Source: an uncultured Actinomycetes bacterium
Lineage (GTDB): Bacteria; Actinomycetota; Acidimicrobiia; Acidimicrobiales; Acidimicrobilacustridaceae
Direction: 5' to 3'
Assembly: GCA_945957335.1 (NCBI GenBank)
Contig: CAMFLJ010000122.1
Span: 1-10,116, forward strand
Length of the DNA: 10,116 bases
Of this stretch, positions 1 to 7,939 are shown piece by piece. The translations under genes were made by a program, and so were the position numbers. The notes beneath the pieces were generated by a model, which was given only the letters and a program-made list of their open reading frames with translations, searched no databases and had not been told where the DNA came from. The stretch's first letter is position 1; every line of letters starts with the position of its first letter.

Positions 1-725
1 GCCCGGCGCCCAGCGGCCAGATGCCCGTCGTCATCGCCAGCGGCGGCGGCGGCGTGCTGTTCCACGAGGCGTGCGGCCACGGCCTCGAGGCCGACCTCGT
101 GGCCAAGGGCGCGTCGGTGTTCCGCGACCGTGTCGGCCAGCAGGTGGCCAGCAAGGGCGTCACCGTCGTCGACGACGGCACCATGGCCAAGGAGTGGGGC
201 AACATCGCCATCGACGACGAGGGCAACCCCGCACGGCGCAACGTGCTCATCGACGACGGCGTGCTCACCGACTACATGTGGGACCAGCTCCGGGCCCGCA
301 AGGAGGGTCGCCCCTCGTCGGGCAACGGCCGCCGGCAGAGCTACCAGCACCTCCCGATGGTGCGCATGACCAACACCTACCTGCTGGCCGGCACCGACGA
401 CCCCGACGACATCGTCGCCTCCACCGAGAAGGGCGTGCTGGTGAAGCACCTCGGCGGCGGCCAGGTGAACACCGCCACCGGCGACTTCGTGTTCGGTATG
501 ACCGAGGCCTACCTGATCGAGGACGGCCAGGTCACCGAGCCGCTGCGCGAGGGCAACCTCATCGGCAACGGCCCCGAGGTGCTCCAGCGCATCGACGCCC
601 TCGGCAACGACTTCGCCATGGGCCCTCCCGGCACGTGCGGCAAGGACGGCCAGGGCGTGCCCGTCGGCGACGGCGTGCCCACCCTGCGGGTGTCGTCGCT
701 CACCATCGGCGGCACCGCGGCATGA
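1..725 (+). CDS. tldD: TldD metalloprotease, catalytic subunit (5'-truncated)
   Basis: This is the C-terminal half of TldD, the zinc-binding subunit of the TldD/TldE protease. In E. coli the complex acts in the cytoplasm on unfolded peptides, removing the microcin B17 leader and degrading CcdA. The frame is open from base 3, so the gene begins outside the window; about 240 codons are seen, against roughly 480 residues in E. coli TldD. The HExxxH metal motif (HEACGH) is at bases 63-80. The conserved Cys of the GTCGKDGQ segment, expected to be the third zinc ligand, is at 636-638. Other family blocks visible are VDDGT, GNGRRQSY, MTNTYLLAG, GGGQVNTATGDF and EAYLIEDG. The TGA stop overlaps the ATG of the next gene (ATGA), which implies translational coupling. 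The family assignment is secure; the substrate is unknown. Confidence 0.95.
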   Translation, partial: PAPSGQMPVVIASGGGGVLFHEACGHGLEADLVAKGASVFRDRVGQQVASKGVTVVDDGTMAKEWGNIAIDDEGNPARRNVLIDDGVLTDYMWDQLRARKEGRPSSGNGRRQSYQHLPMVRMTNTYLLAGTDDPDDIVASTEKGVLVKHLGGGQVNTATGDFVFGMTEAYLIEDGQVTEPLREGNLIGNGPEVLQRIDALGNDFAMGPPGTCGKDGQGVPVGDGVPTLRVSSLTIGGTAA

Positions 726-2065
726 CCGACGAGCTGCTCGCGGTCGCCGACCGCGTGGTCGCCATGGCCGCGCCCGGCGAGCAGGTCGAGGCCGTCGTGG
801 TGCGAGGCGTCGACACCGAGATCAAGGTCTACGGCGGTGAGGTCGAGTCGCTCTCGTCAGCCCAGTCGCAGGGCGTCGGCATCCGCGTGGTGGTCGACGG
901 CCGCCAGGGCTTCGCCTACGCCGGCACGCTCGACGAGGCCGTCATCGCCGAGACCCTGGCCGAGGCCCGCGACAACGCCGGCTTCGCCACCCGCGACGAG
1001 TACGTCGGGTTGGCCGAGCCCGACGGAGTCGCCATCGAGGAGCTGGACCTGTTCCGCGCCTCGATGGGATCGGTGCACCCCGACGAGAAGGTGGCGCTGG
1101 CCATCGAGCTCGAGCGGGCGGTGCTCGCCGCCGACCCCCGGATCTCCGGCATCGAGTCGGCCGAGTACGCCGACGGAGTGTCCGAGGCGGCGGTGGCCAC
1201 CACCACCGGCATCCGCTCGGTGGGCCGCGAGACCAGCTGCTACGTCGCCACCTACGCCATGGCCACCGAGGGCGACGACACCCAGACGGGGTTCGGGTTC
1301 TCGGTCGGGCGGGAGCTCGCCGACCTCGACCCGGGCGCGGCCGCGGCCGAGGCCGCCGAGCGGGCCACCCGCATGCTCGGTGCCGTCAAGCCGCCGACCG
1401 GCCGGCTCACCGTGGTGCTCGACCCGTGGGTCACCGCGCAGTTCCTCGGCCTGCTCGGCTACACGCTCAACGGCGACGCCGTCGCCAAGGGGCGCTCGCT
1501 GTTCGCCGACCGCCTCGGCGAGGCCGTCGCCTCACCGCTCGTCACCCTGATCGACGACCCCACCGACATCAGGGCCATGACCGCCACCGACACCGACGGC
1601 GAGGGGCTGGCGACGCGCCGCAACGTGCTCGTGCGCGACGGCGTGCTCGAGATGTTCGTGCACAACGCCTACAGCGCCCGGCGGGCGGGAACGGTGAGCA
1701 CCGGCAACGCAGTGCGCGGCTTCAAGAGCACGCCGTCGGTCGACTGCCTGTTCCTCTCGCTCCAGCCCGGCACCACCGACCCGGCCCAGCTCATCGCCGG
1801 CATCGACGACGGAGTGCTGGTGCAGGAGGTCTCCGGCCTCCACTCCGGCGTCAACCCGGTCAGCGGCGACTTCTCCACCGGCGCCGAGGGGCTGCGCATC
1901 CGGGGCGGCGAGGTCGCCGAGCCGGTGCGGGAGTTCACCATCGCCTCCACCCTGCAGAAGATGCTCCACGACGTGCAGGCGGTCGGGAACGACCTGCAGT
2001 TCCTGCCGATGAACGCCGCCGGCGTCAGCCTCGTGGTCGCCGACGTCACGCTCTCGGGCTCGTGA
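722..2065 (+). CDS. TldE/PmbA-family protein, intact copy (non-catalytic TldD partner)
   Basis: A 447-residue protein of the TldD/PmbA family. It is expected to be the TldE-like partner that forms the heterodimer with the upstream TldD. The start is the ATG at 722, which overlaps the tldD stop; upstream codons in this frame are only a shadow of tldD. The HExxxH motif is missing: the equivalent position reads FLGLLGYTLNGD, as in the non-catalytic TldE type. C-terminal family blocks are clear, including DTDGEGLATRRNVLV, YSARRAGTVSTGNAVRGF, HSGVNPVSGDFSTGAEG and FTIASTLQKML. Length is normal (E. coli TldE is about 450 residues). No strong Shine-Dalgarno sequence precedes the start, so coupling to tldD is likely. 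The TGA stop overlaps the GTG start of a second paralogue. The family is certain; the exact cellular substrate cannot be read from the sequence. Confidence 0.93.
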   Translation: MTDELLAVADRVVAMAAPGEQVEAVVVRGVDTEIKVYGGEVESLSSAQSQGVGIRVVVDGRQGFAYAGTLDEAVIAETLAEARDNAGFATRDEYVGLAEPDGVAIEELDLFRASMGSVHPDEKVALAIELERAVLAADPRISGIESAEYADGVSEAAVATTTGIRSVGRETSCYVATYAMATEGDDTQTGFGFSVGRELADLDPGAAAAEAAERATRMLGAVKPPTGRLTVVLDPWVTAQFLGLLGYTLNGDAVAKGRSLFADRLGEAVASPLVTLIDDPTDIRAMTATDTDGEGLATRRNVLVRDGVLEMFVHNAYSARRAGTVSTGNAVRGFKSTPSVDCLFLSLQPGTTDPAQLIAGIDDGVLVQEVSGLHSGVNPVSGDFSTGAEGLRIRGGEVAEPVREFTIASTLQKMLHDVQAVGNDLQFLPMNAAGVSLVVADVTLSGS

Positions 2066-3422
2066 GCCTCCTGCCCTCGCCCCCGATCGACCCGCCCGAC
2101 GACGAGAGCGCCGAGCTCCTCGCCGTCGCCTCCCGGGTGGCGGCACAGGCCGGCGCCGACGAGCAGGTCGAGGCGTTCGTCGGCCGCTCGTCGTACACCA
2201 CCGTCAAGGTCCACGCCGCCGAGGTCGAGTCGTTCACCGCGGCCACCACCGCCGGCATCGGCGTGCGGGTGGTGCGCGACCACCGCCAGGGCTTCGCGTG
2301 GGCCGGCAGCCTCGACGACGACGTCGTCGCCGACGCCCTGGCCGAGGCCCGCGACAACGCCGCGTTCGCCGAGCCCGACGAGTGGGTCGGCCTGGCCGAG
2401 CCCGACGGCGTCGCGCCGGTGCCGTTCGACGCGTTCGACCCGGCCGTCGCCGCCCTGCCGGCCGAGCGCAAGATCGAGCTCGCCCTCGAGCTCGAGCGCA
2501 TGGTGCGCGCCGGCGACCCTCGCATCACCGGTGTGCGGGTGGCCTCGTTCTCCGACTCCACCGGCCGCTTCGCCGTGGCCACGAGCACCGGCATCGCCGG
2601 GGCCGGTCGTGGCGCGTGGTGCTCGATGGGCGTGCTCGCCCTCGCCGCCGACGGCGACGAGACCTACACGGGCAACGGCTCCACCGTGGGCTTCGGCCCC
2701 GACGAGCTCGACCTCGACGAGGCCGCCGCCGACGCCGTGCTCCGCGCCACGCGGCTCTTCGGTGCCCGGGCCGTGCCCTCGCAGCGCCTGGCTGTGCTGC
2801 TCGAGCCCCGGTTGGCGGCCAGCGTGGTGGGCCTCCTCGGCGGCACCCTCACCGGTGAGCGCGTGCTGAAGGGCCGGTCGCCCTTCGCCGACCGGGTGGG
2901 CGACGCCATCGCCTCACCGGCGCTCACCCTGGTCGACGCGCCGACACGTTCGACGGCGAGGGTCTGGCCTGCCGGCGCAACGTGCTCGTCGCCGATGGCG
3001 TGCTCCAGGGCTTCCTCTACGACAGCGCGAGCGGCCGTCGCGCCGGGGTGCCGAGCACCGGCTCTGCGGTCCGCGGCATCTCGTCCACGCCCGGCGTCGG
3101 CTGCCAGGCCCTGGCCGTGGCCCCCGGGCAGGGCACCCACGACGAGCTCCTCGCCGGTGTCGACACCGGCATCTACGTGCAGTCGATGACCGGTTGGCAC
3201 TCCGGGGTGAACGCCGTGTCCGGCGACTTCTCCGTTGGCGTCGATGGGCTGATGATCCGCGACGGCCAGCTCGCCGAGCCGGTGCGCGAGGTCACCGTGG
3301 CGTCCACCCTGCAGCGCATGCTGCTCGACATCTCTGCCGTCGGCGCCGACGTCGAGTGGCTCCCGGGCGGCACGGGCTGCCCGACCATCGTGATCGCCGA
3401 CCTGTCGCTCAGCGGCGCCTGA
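2062..3422 (+). pseudogene. second TldE/PmbA-family paralogue, frameshifted near 2938-2946
   Basis: A tandem paralogue of the preceding gene. It starts at GTG 2062, overlapping that gene's TGA (GTGA), with about 15 extra N-terminal residues (MSLLPSPPIDPPDDES). The first frame codes for family sequence up to about LVDAP near 2943. Homology then continues one frame over, from codon 2940 (ADTFDGEGLACRRNVLV) to the TGA at 3420-3422, including SGRRAGVPSTGSAVRGIS and WHSGVNAVSGDFSVG. Between LVD and DGEG there are 14 nt, where the intact paralogue has 39, so about 25 nt appear to be missing. As written, the first frame would run through about 80 unrelated codons to a stop at 3187-3189. The downstream half keeps good coding character and has no other lesion, which suggests a very recent mutation or an assembly error. 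Like its neighbour it lacks HExxxH (VGLLGGTLTGER). Confidence 0.88.
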
Positions 3423-3427
3423 TCCGG

Positions 3428-3454
3428 CGGTCCACGCGTCCCCCACGTGGACCG
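3428..3454. terminator. inverted repeat in convergent gap, candidate bidirectional terminator
   Basis: CGGTCCACG (3428-3436) and CGTGGACCG (3446-3454) are perfect 9-bp complements around a 9-nt loop. The repeat sits in the 42-nt gap between the convergent stops of the second tldE paralogue (3422) and uppP (3465). No T-tract follows on either strand, so an intrinsic terminator of the U-less kind proposed for actinobacteria is an inference from position and stem strength. Confidence 0.5.
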
Positions 3455-3464
3455 GGGGAGTGGC

Positions 3465-4484
3465 TCAGATGACGCTGGTGACCAGCAGGACCACGGTGAC
3501 GGCGGCGGCGGCGAGTCGCTCCCAGCCGAAGATGGCGAGGCTGCGGGTGCGCAGCCAGTTGACCATCCAGCGCACCGACACCACCGCGGCGAGGAACGCG
3601 AACACCATGCCGATGAGCGGGTTCACCCAGCCGTAGGCGTCGATCACGGTCGAGCCGTTCTTGGCCGACTCGTAGACGGTGGCGGCGCCGAGGGTCATCA
3701 GGCCGAGCAGGAAGCTGAACTCGACGGCGGCGGCGAGCGACGCGCCGACCGCGAGGGCGGCGAGGATCGTCACCAGTGATCGGCTGGTGCCGGGCCACAT
3801 GGCCAGCACCTGGGCAACGCCGATCACCAGGCCGTGGCGCCACGTGAGCTCGGTGATCGAGAAGCCCTTGCGCTCCGCGGTGATGCGCGGTGCCAGCCAG
3901 ATCACGAGGATGCCACCCACCGTCCACGCCGCGACCACCGGCCACGGTCCGAACAGGTGGCTCTTGATGGCCTTCTCGCCGACCACCCCCACGACCACCG
4001 CGGGCAGGAAGGCGGTGACGAGGGCGATGAGCAGGCGCCGGCCCTCAGGGTCGCGCCCGACCAGGCCCTTGAAGATGGAGACGATGCGGTTCCAGTAGAG
4101 GACGAGCACTGCGAGGATGGCGCCGAACTGGATGGCGATGGCGTAGGTGTCGGCGGCGTCCTTGGTGGCGTCGTCGTTGCCGATGCCGAGGATCCGCTGG
4201 GTGACGAGCAGGTGGCCGGTGGAGCTCACGGGCAGGTACTCGGTGACGCCCTCGACCACGCCCAGCACCACGGCCTTCCACGCCGTCATCTCGTTGCCGG
4301 CGGCGGTGGCCTCCTCGGACGTGACGGTGGACGACGCGAGCTCGACCGGGCGGGTGGTCTGCGCGCCGGCCGAGGAGCCGAACGAGGTGACCGCCCACGC
4401 TGCGCACAGGGCCACGACGACGATCGCCGCGGCGAGGCGAACCCTGGTGGTGCGGCTGACGGGATGCGTGGCGGGATCGGGCAC
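3465..4484 (-). CDS. uppP: Undecaprenyl-diphosphatase UppP (BacA family) with N-terminal extension
   Basis: This integral membrane enzyme dephosphorylates undecaprenyl diphosphate to recycle the lipid carrier for peptidoglycan and other envelope polymers; extra copies give bacitracin resistance. The core begins at an ATG (4289) as MTAWKAVVLGVVEG and is 274 residues, the normal family length. It shows the active-site block EGVTEYLPVSSTGHL (Glu13, Glu17 and His26, core numbering) and the PGTSRSLVT motif, plus multiple hydrophobic helices. The frame stays open upstream. From GTG 4484 it would add 65 residues containing a signal-like segment (RLAAAIVVVALCAAWAVTSFG then SSAGAQ), giving 339 residues. 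I chose 4484 because that segment is a coherent hydrophobic sequence; 4289 is the conservative alternative. Neither start has a strong Shine-Dalgarno sequence. It lies 79 nt downstream of the CpaB-like gene on the same strand. Confidence 0.9.
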   Translation of the reverse strand: MPDPATHPVSRTTRVRLAAAIVVVALCAAWAVTSFGSSAGAQTTRPVELASSTVTSEEATAAGNEMTAWKAVVLGVVEGVTEYLPVSSTGHLLVTQRILGIGNDDATKDAADTYAIAIQFGAILAVLVLYWNRIVSIFKGLVGRDPEGRRLLIALVTAFLPAVVVGVVGEKAIKSHLFGPWPVVAAWTVGGILVIWLAPRITAERKGFSITELTWRHGLVIGVAQVLAMWPGTSRSLVTILAALAVGASLAAAVEFSFLLGLMTLGAATVYESAKNGSTVIDAYGWVNPLIGMVFAFLAAVVSVRWMVNWLRTRSLAIFGWERLAAAAVTVVLLVTSVI

Positions 4485-4563
4485 GATCGCCGACGCTACT
4501 GCCGGGCGCGATCCCAGTGGGGGCGCCGACGAGCGGAGGCTCTGGCTCCGTCGCCGTCGGTCG

Positions 4564-5199
4564 CTATCCGGGCGCGACGAGCGCGACCGCGACGGCGCCG
4601 TCGAGCACGGCCTGGGCGGTGGCGGCGGCCTCGGTGCCGGTGACCGACACGGTGGCGGACCGGTCGTCGACCGCCACGACGAGCGCTCCGGCCGCCACCC
4701 GCCGGACACCGCCGCCGCCTCGGGCGGCGGCTGCCAGCTCCGACGAGGTGGTGGCCGTGGCGGGGGAGTAGAGGTCGACGCGGTCGCCGACGATGACCCC
4801 GCCGGGGGCGGCCTCGAGGGGGACCGCCACGGCTCGACGCCCGGGGCCCAGGAGTGCACTCACCCCGGTGCCGCTGCCGGCGAGGCGTCGCTCCAGCAGC
4901 ACCTCGCCGGCCGCCACCGGCTCGGTGACGACGCGCCCGACCGGGTCGGTGGCGGCGCCCTCGGGCACCAGCCCGACGGGCAGCGGTCGGGTGGCGACGT
5001 CGCCGGCGCCCACGGTGTCGCCGACCGAGAGGTCGGCGGTGGCGACGGGCACGAGCGCGGTCTCGCCGTAGGCGGCGCGGGCGGCTTCGGCCCGGCTCAC
5101 GGTGGCGGCGGTCAGCGCGCCGGCGCAGACGGCGAGGACGACGGCGACGGCCCAGCGCAGGCCGCGCCCGCGCCACGCCCGGAGCAGTGGGGATCCCAC
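4564..5199 (-). CDS. CpaB/RcpC-like SAF-domain protein, membrane-anchored
   Basis: A 211-residue protein that starts at GTG 5199, with a GGGAGGG Shine-Dalgarno sequence on the minus strand (plus-strand 5203-5209) about 4 nt upstream. Residues 15-33 form one hydrophobic helix after a basic N-terminus, so the rest should lie outside the membrane. Residues about 49-106 resemble an SAF domain (ATADLSVGDTVGAGDV, then PVAAGEVLLERRL). Residues about 120-145 (RRAVAVPLEAAPGGVIVGDRVDLY) and the C-terminal part resemble the RcpC region of CpaB, a periplasmic or outer-face assembly factor of Flp/Tad pili. No other tad/cpa genes are in the window, so a pilus role is only inferred from the family. Composition is very Ala/Val/Gly-rich. 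It may be co-transcribed with uppP. Other SAF proteins, such as FlgA-like ones, are a less likely alternative. Confidence 0.72.
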   Translation of the reverse strand: MGSPLLRAWRGRGLRWAVAVVLAVCAGALTAATVSRAEAARAAYGETALVPVATADLSVGDTVGAGDVATRPLPVGLVPEGAATDPVGRVVTEPVAAGEVLLERRLAGSGTGVSALLGPGRRAVAVPLEAAPGGVIVGDRVDLYSPATATTSSELAAAARGGGGVRRVAAGALVVAVDDRSATVSVTGTEAAATAQAVLDGAVAVALVAPG

Positions 5200-5291
5200 G
5201 GGCCCTCCCGAGGAAGGGGGACGGTGGGGGGAAGCGGCGTCACCCTAGGCCAGCACCCCTCCGGGTGGAAGGGGCCGGGCCGACGGCGGGA

Positions 5292-5627
5292 TCAGGCCGA
5301 CGCGGCGGCCGTGGACGACGAGCTGCTCGACGAGTCGGACGTCGAGGAGCTCGACGAGGTGCTCGACGACGAGCTGTCGGACCCGCTGGAGGACTCGGTC
5401 GAACCGGTCGACGAGCTGGAGCTGCTCGAGGAGGAGCTGCTCGACGAGCCGCCGCGGCTGTCGTTCTTGTAGAAGCCGCTGCCCTTGAACGAGATGCCGA
5501 CCGAGCCGAACTTCTTCTTCAGCGCGCCCCCGCAGGAGGGGCACTCGGTCAGCGGGTCGTCGGTGAACGCCTGCTGGGCCTCGAGCTCGTGGCCACAGTC
5601 CTTGCAGCGGTACTCGTAGGTCGGCAT
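5292..5627 (-). CDS. FmdB-family zinc-ribbon protein with Ser-rich tail, Ruc (Rv0991c)-like
   Basis: A 111-residue protein starting at ATG 5627, with GGAGGA (plus-strand 5634-5639) about 6 nt upstream. It begins MPTYEYRCKDCGHELE and has two CxxC pairs (Cys8/Cys11, Cys29/Cys32) that should bind one zinc. These are followed by the family block VGISFKGSGFYKNDSR (residues 43-58). Residues 59-111 are almost all serine, with a few Thr, Gly, Asp and Ala. They use mixed TCG, TCC and AGC codons, so the composition looks selected and not produced by slippage of one repeat. The core (QAFTDDPLTECPSCGG to FYKNDSR) closely resembles my recollection of M. tuberculosis Rv0991c, named Ruc, a redox-regulated chaperone with a disordered tail. 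A CIRCE operator in the promoter region predicts heat-shock control by HrcA. Family certain; chaperone role inferred. Confidence 0.9.
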   Translation of the reverse strand: MPTYEYRCKDCGHELEAQQAFTDDPLTECPSCGGALKKKFGSVGISFKGSGFYKNDSRGGSSSSSSSSSSSSSTGSTESSSGSDSSSSSTSSSSSTSDSSSSSSSTAAASA

Positions 5628-5666
5628 CGATGGTCCTCCGGCGCCCGGCGGAGGTCGCCTGGGCGG

Positions 5667-5693
5667 TTAGCACTCGAACGTCGCGAGTGCCAG
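5667..5693 (-). promoter_or_regulatory. CIRCE operator (HrcA binding site) upstream of the FmdB/Ruc-like gene
   Basis: The plus strand reads TTAGCACTC (5667-5675), nine bases, then GAGTGCCAG (5685-5693). The CIRCE consensus is TTAGCACTC-N9-GAGTGCTAA, so 16 of 18 positions match and the spacer is exactly 9. The site lies 40 nt upstream of the ATG at 5627 and overlaps a candidate -10 box, the usual CIRCE placement over the transcription start. HrcA binding is therefore a strong inference; hrcA itself is not in this window. Confidence 0.88.
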
Positions 5694-5697
5694 CATA
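5692..5697 (-). promoter_or_regulatory. candidate -10 box (TATGCT) for the FmdB/Ruc-like gene
   Basis: TATGCT on the minus strand resembles the TANNNT -10 consensus. It would place the transcription start near 5685, inside the CIRCE element, leaving a leader of about 58 nt. I see no convincing -35 hexamer at 17-18 nt spacing, so the box rests on position and the operator overlap. Confidence 0.38.
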
Positions 5698-5783
5698 GCG
5701 GCGGGTAGGGGTCGTCCTACAGCCCGGCTCCGTCCGCACCGATCTCTCAGGTGCGTCGCAGCAGGCGCCCAGGCGGTCGCGCG

Positions 5784-5789
5784 TACGAT
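5784..5789 (+). promoter_or_regulatory. candidate -10 box (TACGAT) for the galU-moeA-moaA operon
   Basis: TACGAT lies 26 nt before the galU ATG and fits an actinobacterial TANNAT -10 element, with a short leader holding the GGAGGT Shine-Dalgarno sequence (5805-5810). No clear -35 hexamer is seen at the usual spacing. A 6-bp inverted repeat, CGCACC (5735-5740) and GGTGCG (5750-5755), lies just upstream. Confidence 0.35.
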
Positions 5790-5814
5790 CACCCCATCCC
5801 CCACGGAGGTCCCG

Positions 5815-6695
<881 letters not shown>

Positions 6696-6699
<4 letters not shown>

Positions 6700-7928
6700 T
6701 CTCCCTCGACGAGGCCCGCTCGTTCGTGCTGGGGGGATGCGAACCGGGCCCCGCCGTCACCCTCCCGCTCGCCGACGCGCTCGGGCTCGTCACCGCACAG
6801 GGCGCGGTGGCCGACGAGGCCGTCCCGCCGTTCGCCAACACCGCGATGGACGGCTTCGCCGTGCGTGCCGCCGACACCGCCGCCGCCCCCGTCACGCTCC
6901 GCGTCGCCGGCACCGTGCGGGCGGGCATGTCGGGCGCCGACTCCCCGGTCGGGCCCGGCGAGGCCGTGCGCATCATGACCGGTGCCCCCGTGCCGCCCGG
7001 CGCCGACGCCATCGTCATGGTCGAGCTCACCGAGGCGGCGGCCGACGGCTCCACCGTCGTCGTGCGCGAGGCCGTCCCCGAGGGCAACCACATCCGCCCC
7101 GCGGGCGACGACGTCGTGGCCGGTGACCGCGTGCTCGAACCGGGAACCGTGCTCACCCCGGGCCACCTCGGCCTGCTCGCCACGGTGGGCCTGCGGCAGG
7201 TCGACGTCGTGCGGCCACCCCGCGTCGGTGTCATCTCGACGGGTGACGAGCTGGTCGACGACGGCTCGCCGCTCGCCCCCGGCCAGATCCGCGACTCCAA
7301 CCGCCTGACCCTCCGCTCGCTCGTCGCCGAGAGCGGCTTCGAGGCGGTCGACCTCGGGCTCGTCCGCGACGACGAAGCCGCCATAGAGGCCGCCATGCGC
7401 CACGGCGCCGACACGTGCGACGCCCTCGTCACCTCGGGCGGCGTGAGCATGGGCGACTTCGACTTCGTGAAGGTCGTCCTCGACCGCATCGGCGACATGC
7501 GCTGGATGCAGATCTCGATCAAGCCGGCCAAGCCCCTCGCCTTCGGCACCATCTCGCGGGCCGACGGCACCCGGGTGCCCGTGTTCGGCCTGCCCGGCAA
7601 CCCGGTGTCGTCGATGGTCAGCTTCGAGCTGTTCTGCCGGCCCGGGCTGCGCAGGATGGCCGGTCACGCCGCCGGCGACCTCGACCGCGCCACCGTCGTG
7701 GCCGTCGTCGACGAGCCGCTCCGGCGCCGACCCGACGGCAAGACCCACTTCGCCCGGGTGGCGTGCCACTACGACGAGGCCACCGCCACCTACCGCGTGC
7801 GCTCCGCCGGGGCCCAGGGCTCGCACCACATGGCGGCCATGGCCGCCGCCGACGCGCTGGCCGAGCTGCCCGACGGACCCACTGTCGAGCCCGGCGCCAC
7901 CGTGCGCGTCCGGCTGCTTCGCCCGTAA
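6696..7928 (+). CDS. moeA: Molybdopterin molybdenumtransferase MoeA
   Basis: MoeA inserts molybdate into adenylylated molybdopterin, the last general step of molybdenum cofactor synthesis in the cytoplasm. The 410 residues match the family length (about 400). Visible blocks are VPPFANTAMDGFAV (residues 43-56), IMTGAPVPPGADAIVM, NHIRPAGDD, the MoCF-domain segment VGVISTGDEL with GQIRDSNRLTL (about 178-206), SGGVSMGDFDF (247-257) and GLPGNPVSS (298-306). Domain IV follows at the C-terminus. The start is GTG 6696, inside the galU stop (GTGA), with GGAG at 6681-6684 as a Shine-Dalgarno sequence. The frame is open far upstream, but there it only shadows galU. The partner moaA follows after 11 nt. 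MogA/MoaB, also needed for adenylylation, is not in the window. Confidence 0.96.
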
Positions 7929-7939
7929 CCTCCAACCCC

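Noticed and set aside
2944..3189. Continuation of the first frame of the second TldE paralogue past the frameshift
   Set aside because: Composition changes abruptly to Ala/Pro/Ser/Arg, while family motifs resume in the neighbouring frame.
1..3422. Possible RiPP (modified-peptide) cluster around tldD/tldE
   Set aside because: TldD/E process some RiPP leaders, but I see no precursor peptide, modifying enzyme or transporter. MoaA is a radical SAM protein but is clearly the Moco enzyme.
4485..4859. Further upstream extension of the uppP frame
   Set aside because: It runs across the end of the CpaB-like gene in another frame and has Arg/Pro/Ser-rich shadow composition with no family similarity.
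5200..5291. Possible terminator hairpin (CACCC/GGGTG) after the FmdB/Ruc-like gene
   Set aside because: The stem is only 5 bp in GC-rich sequence and has no T-tract, so it is not distinguishable from chance.
4147..5472. Plus-strand open frame of 441 codons ending in a long acidic Asp/Glu/Leu stretch
   Set aside because: It is antisense to uppP, the CpaB-like gene and the Ser-rich tail. The acidic end is only the complement of the serine codons, and the rest has shadow-like composition.
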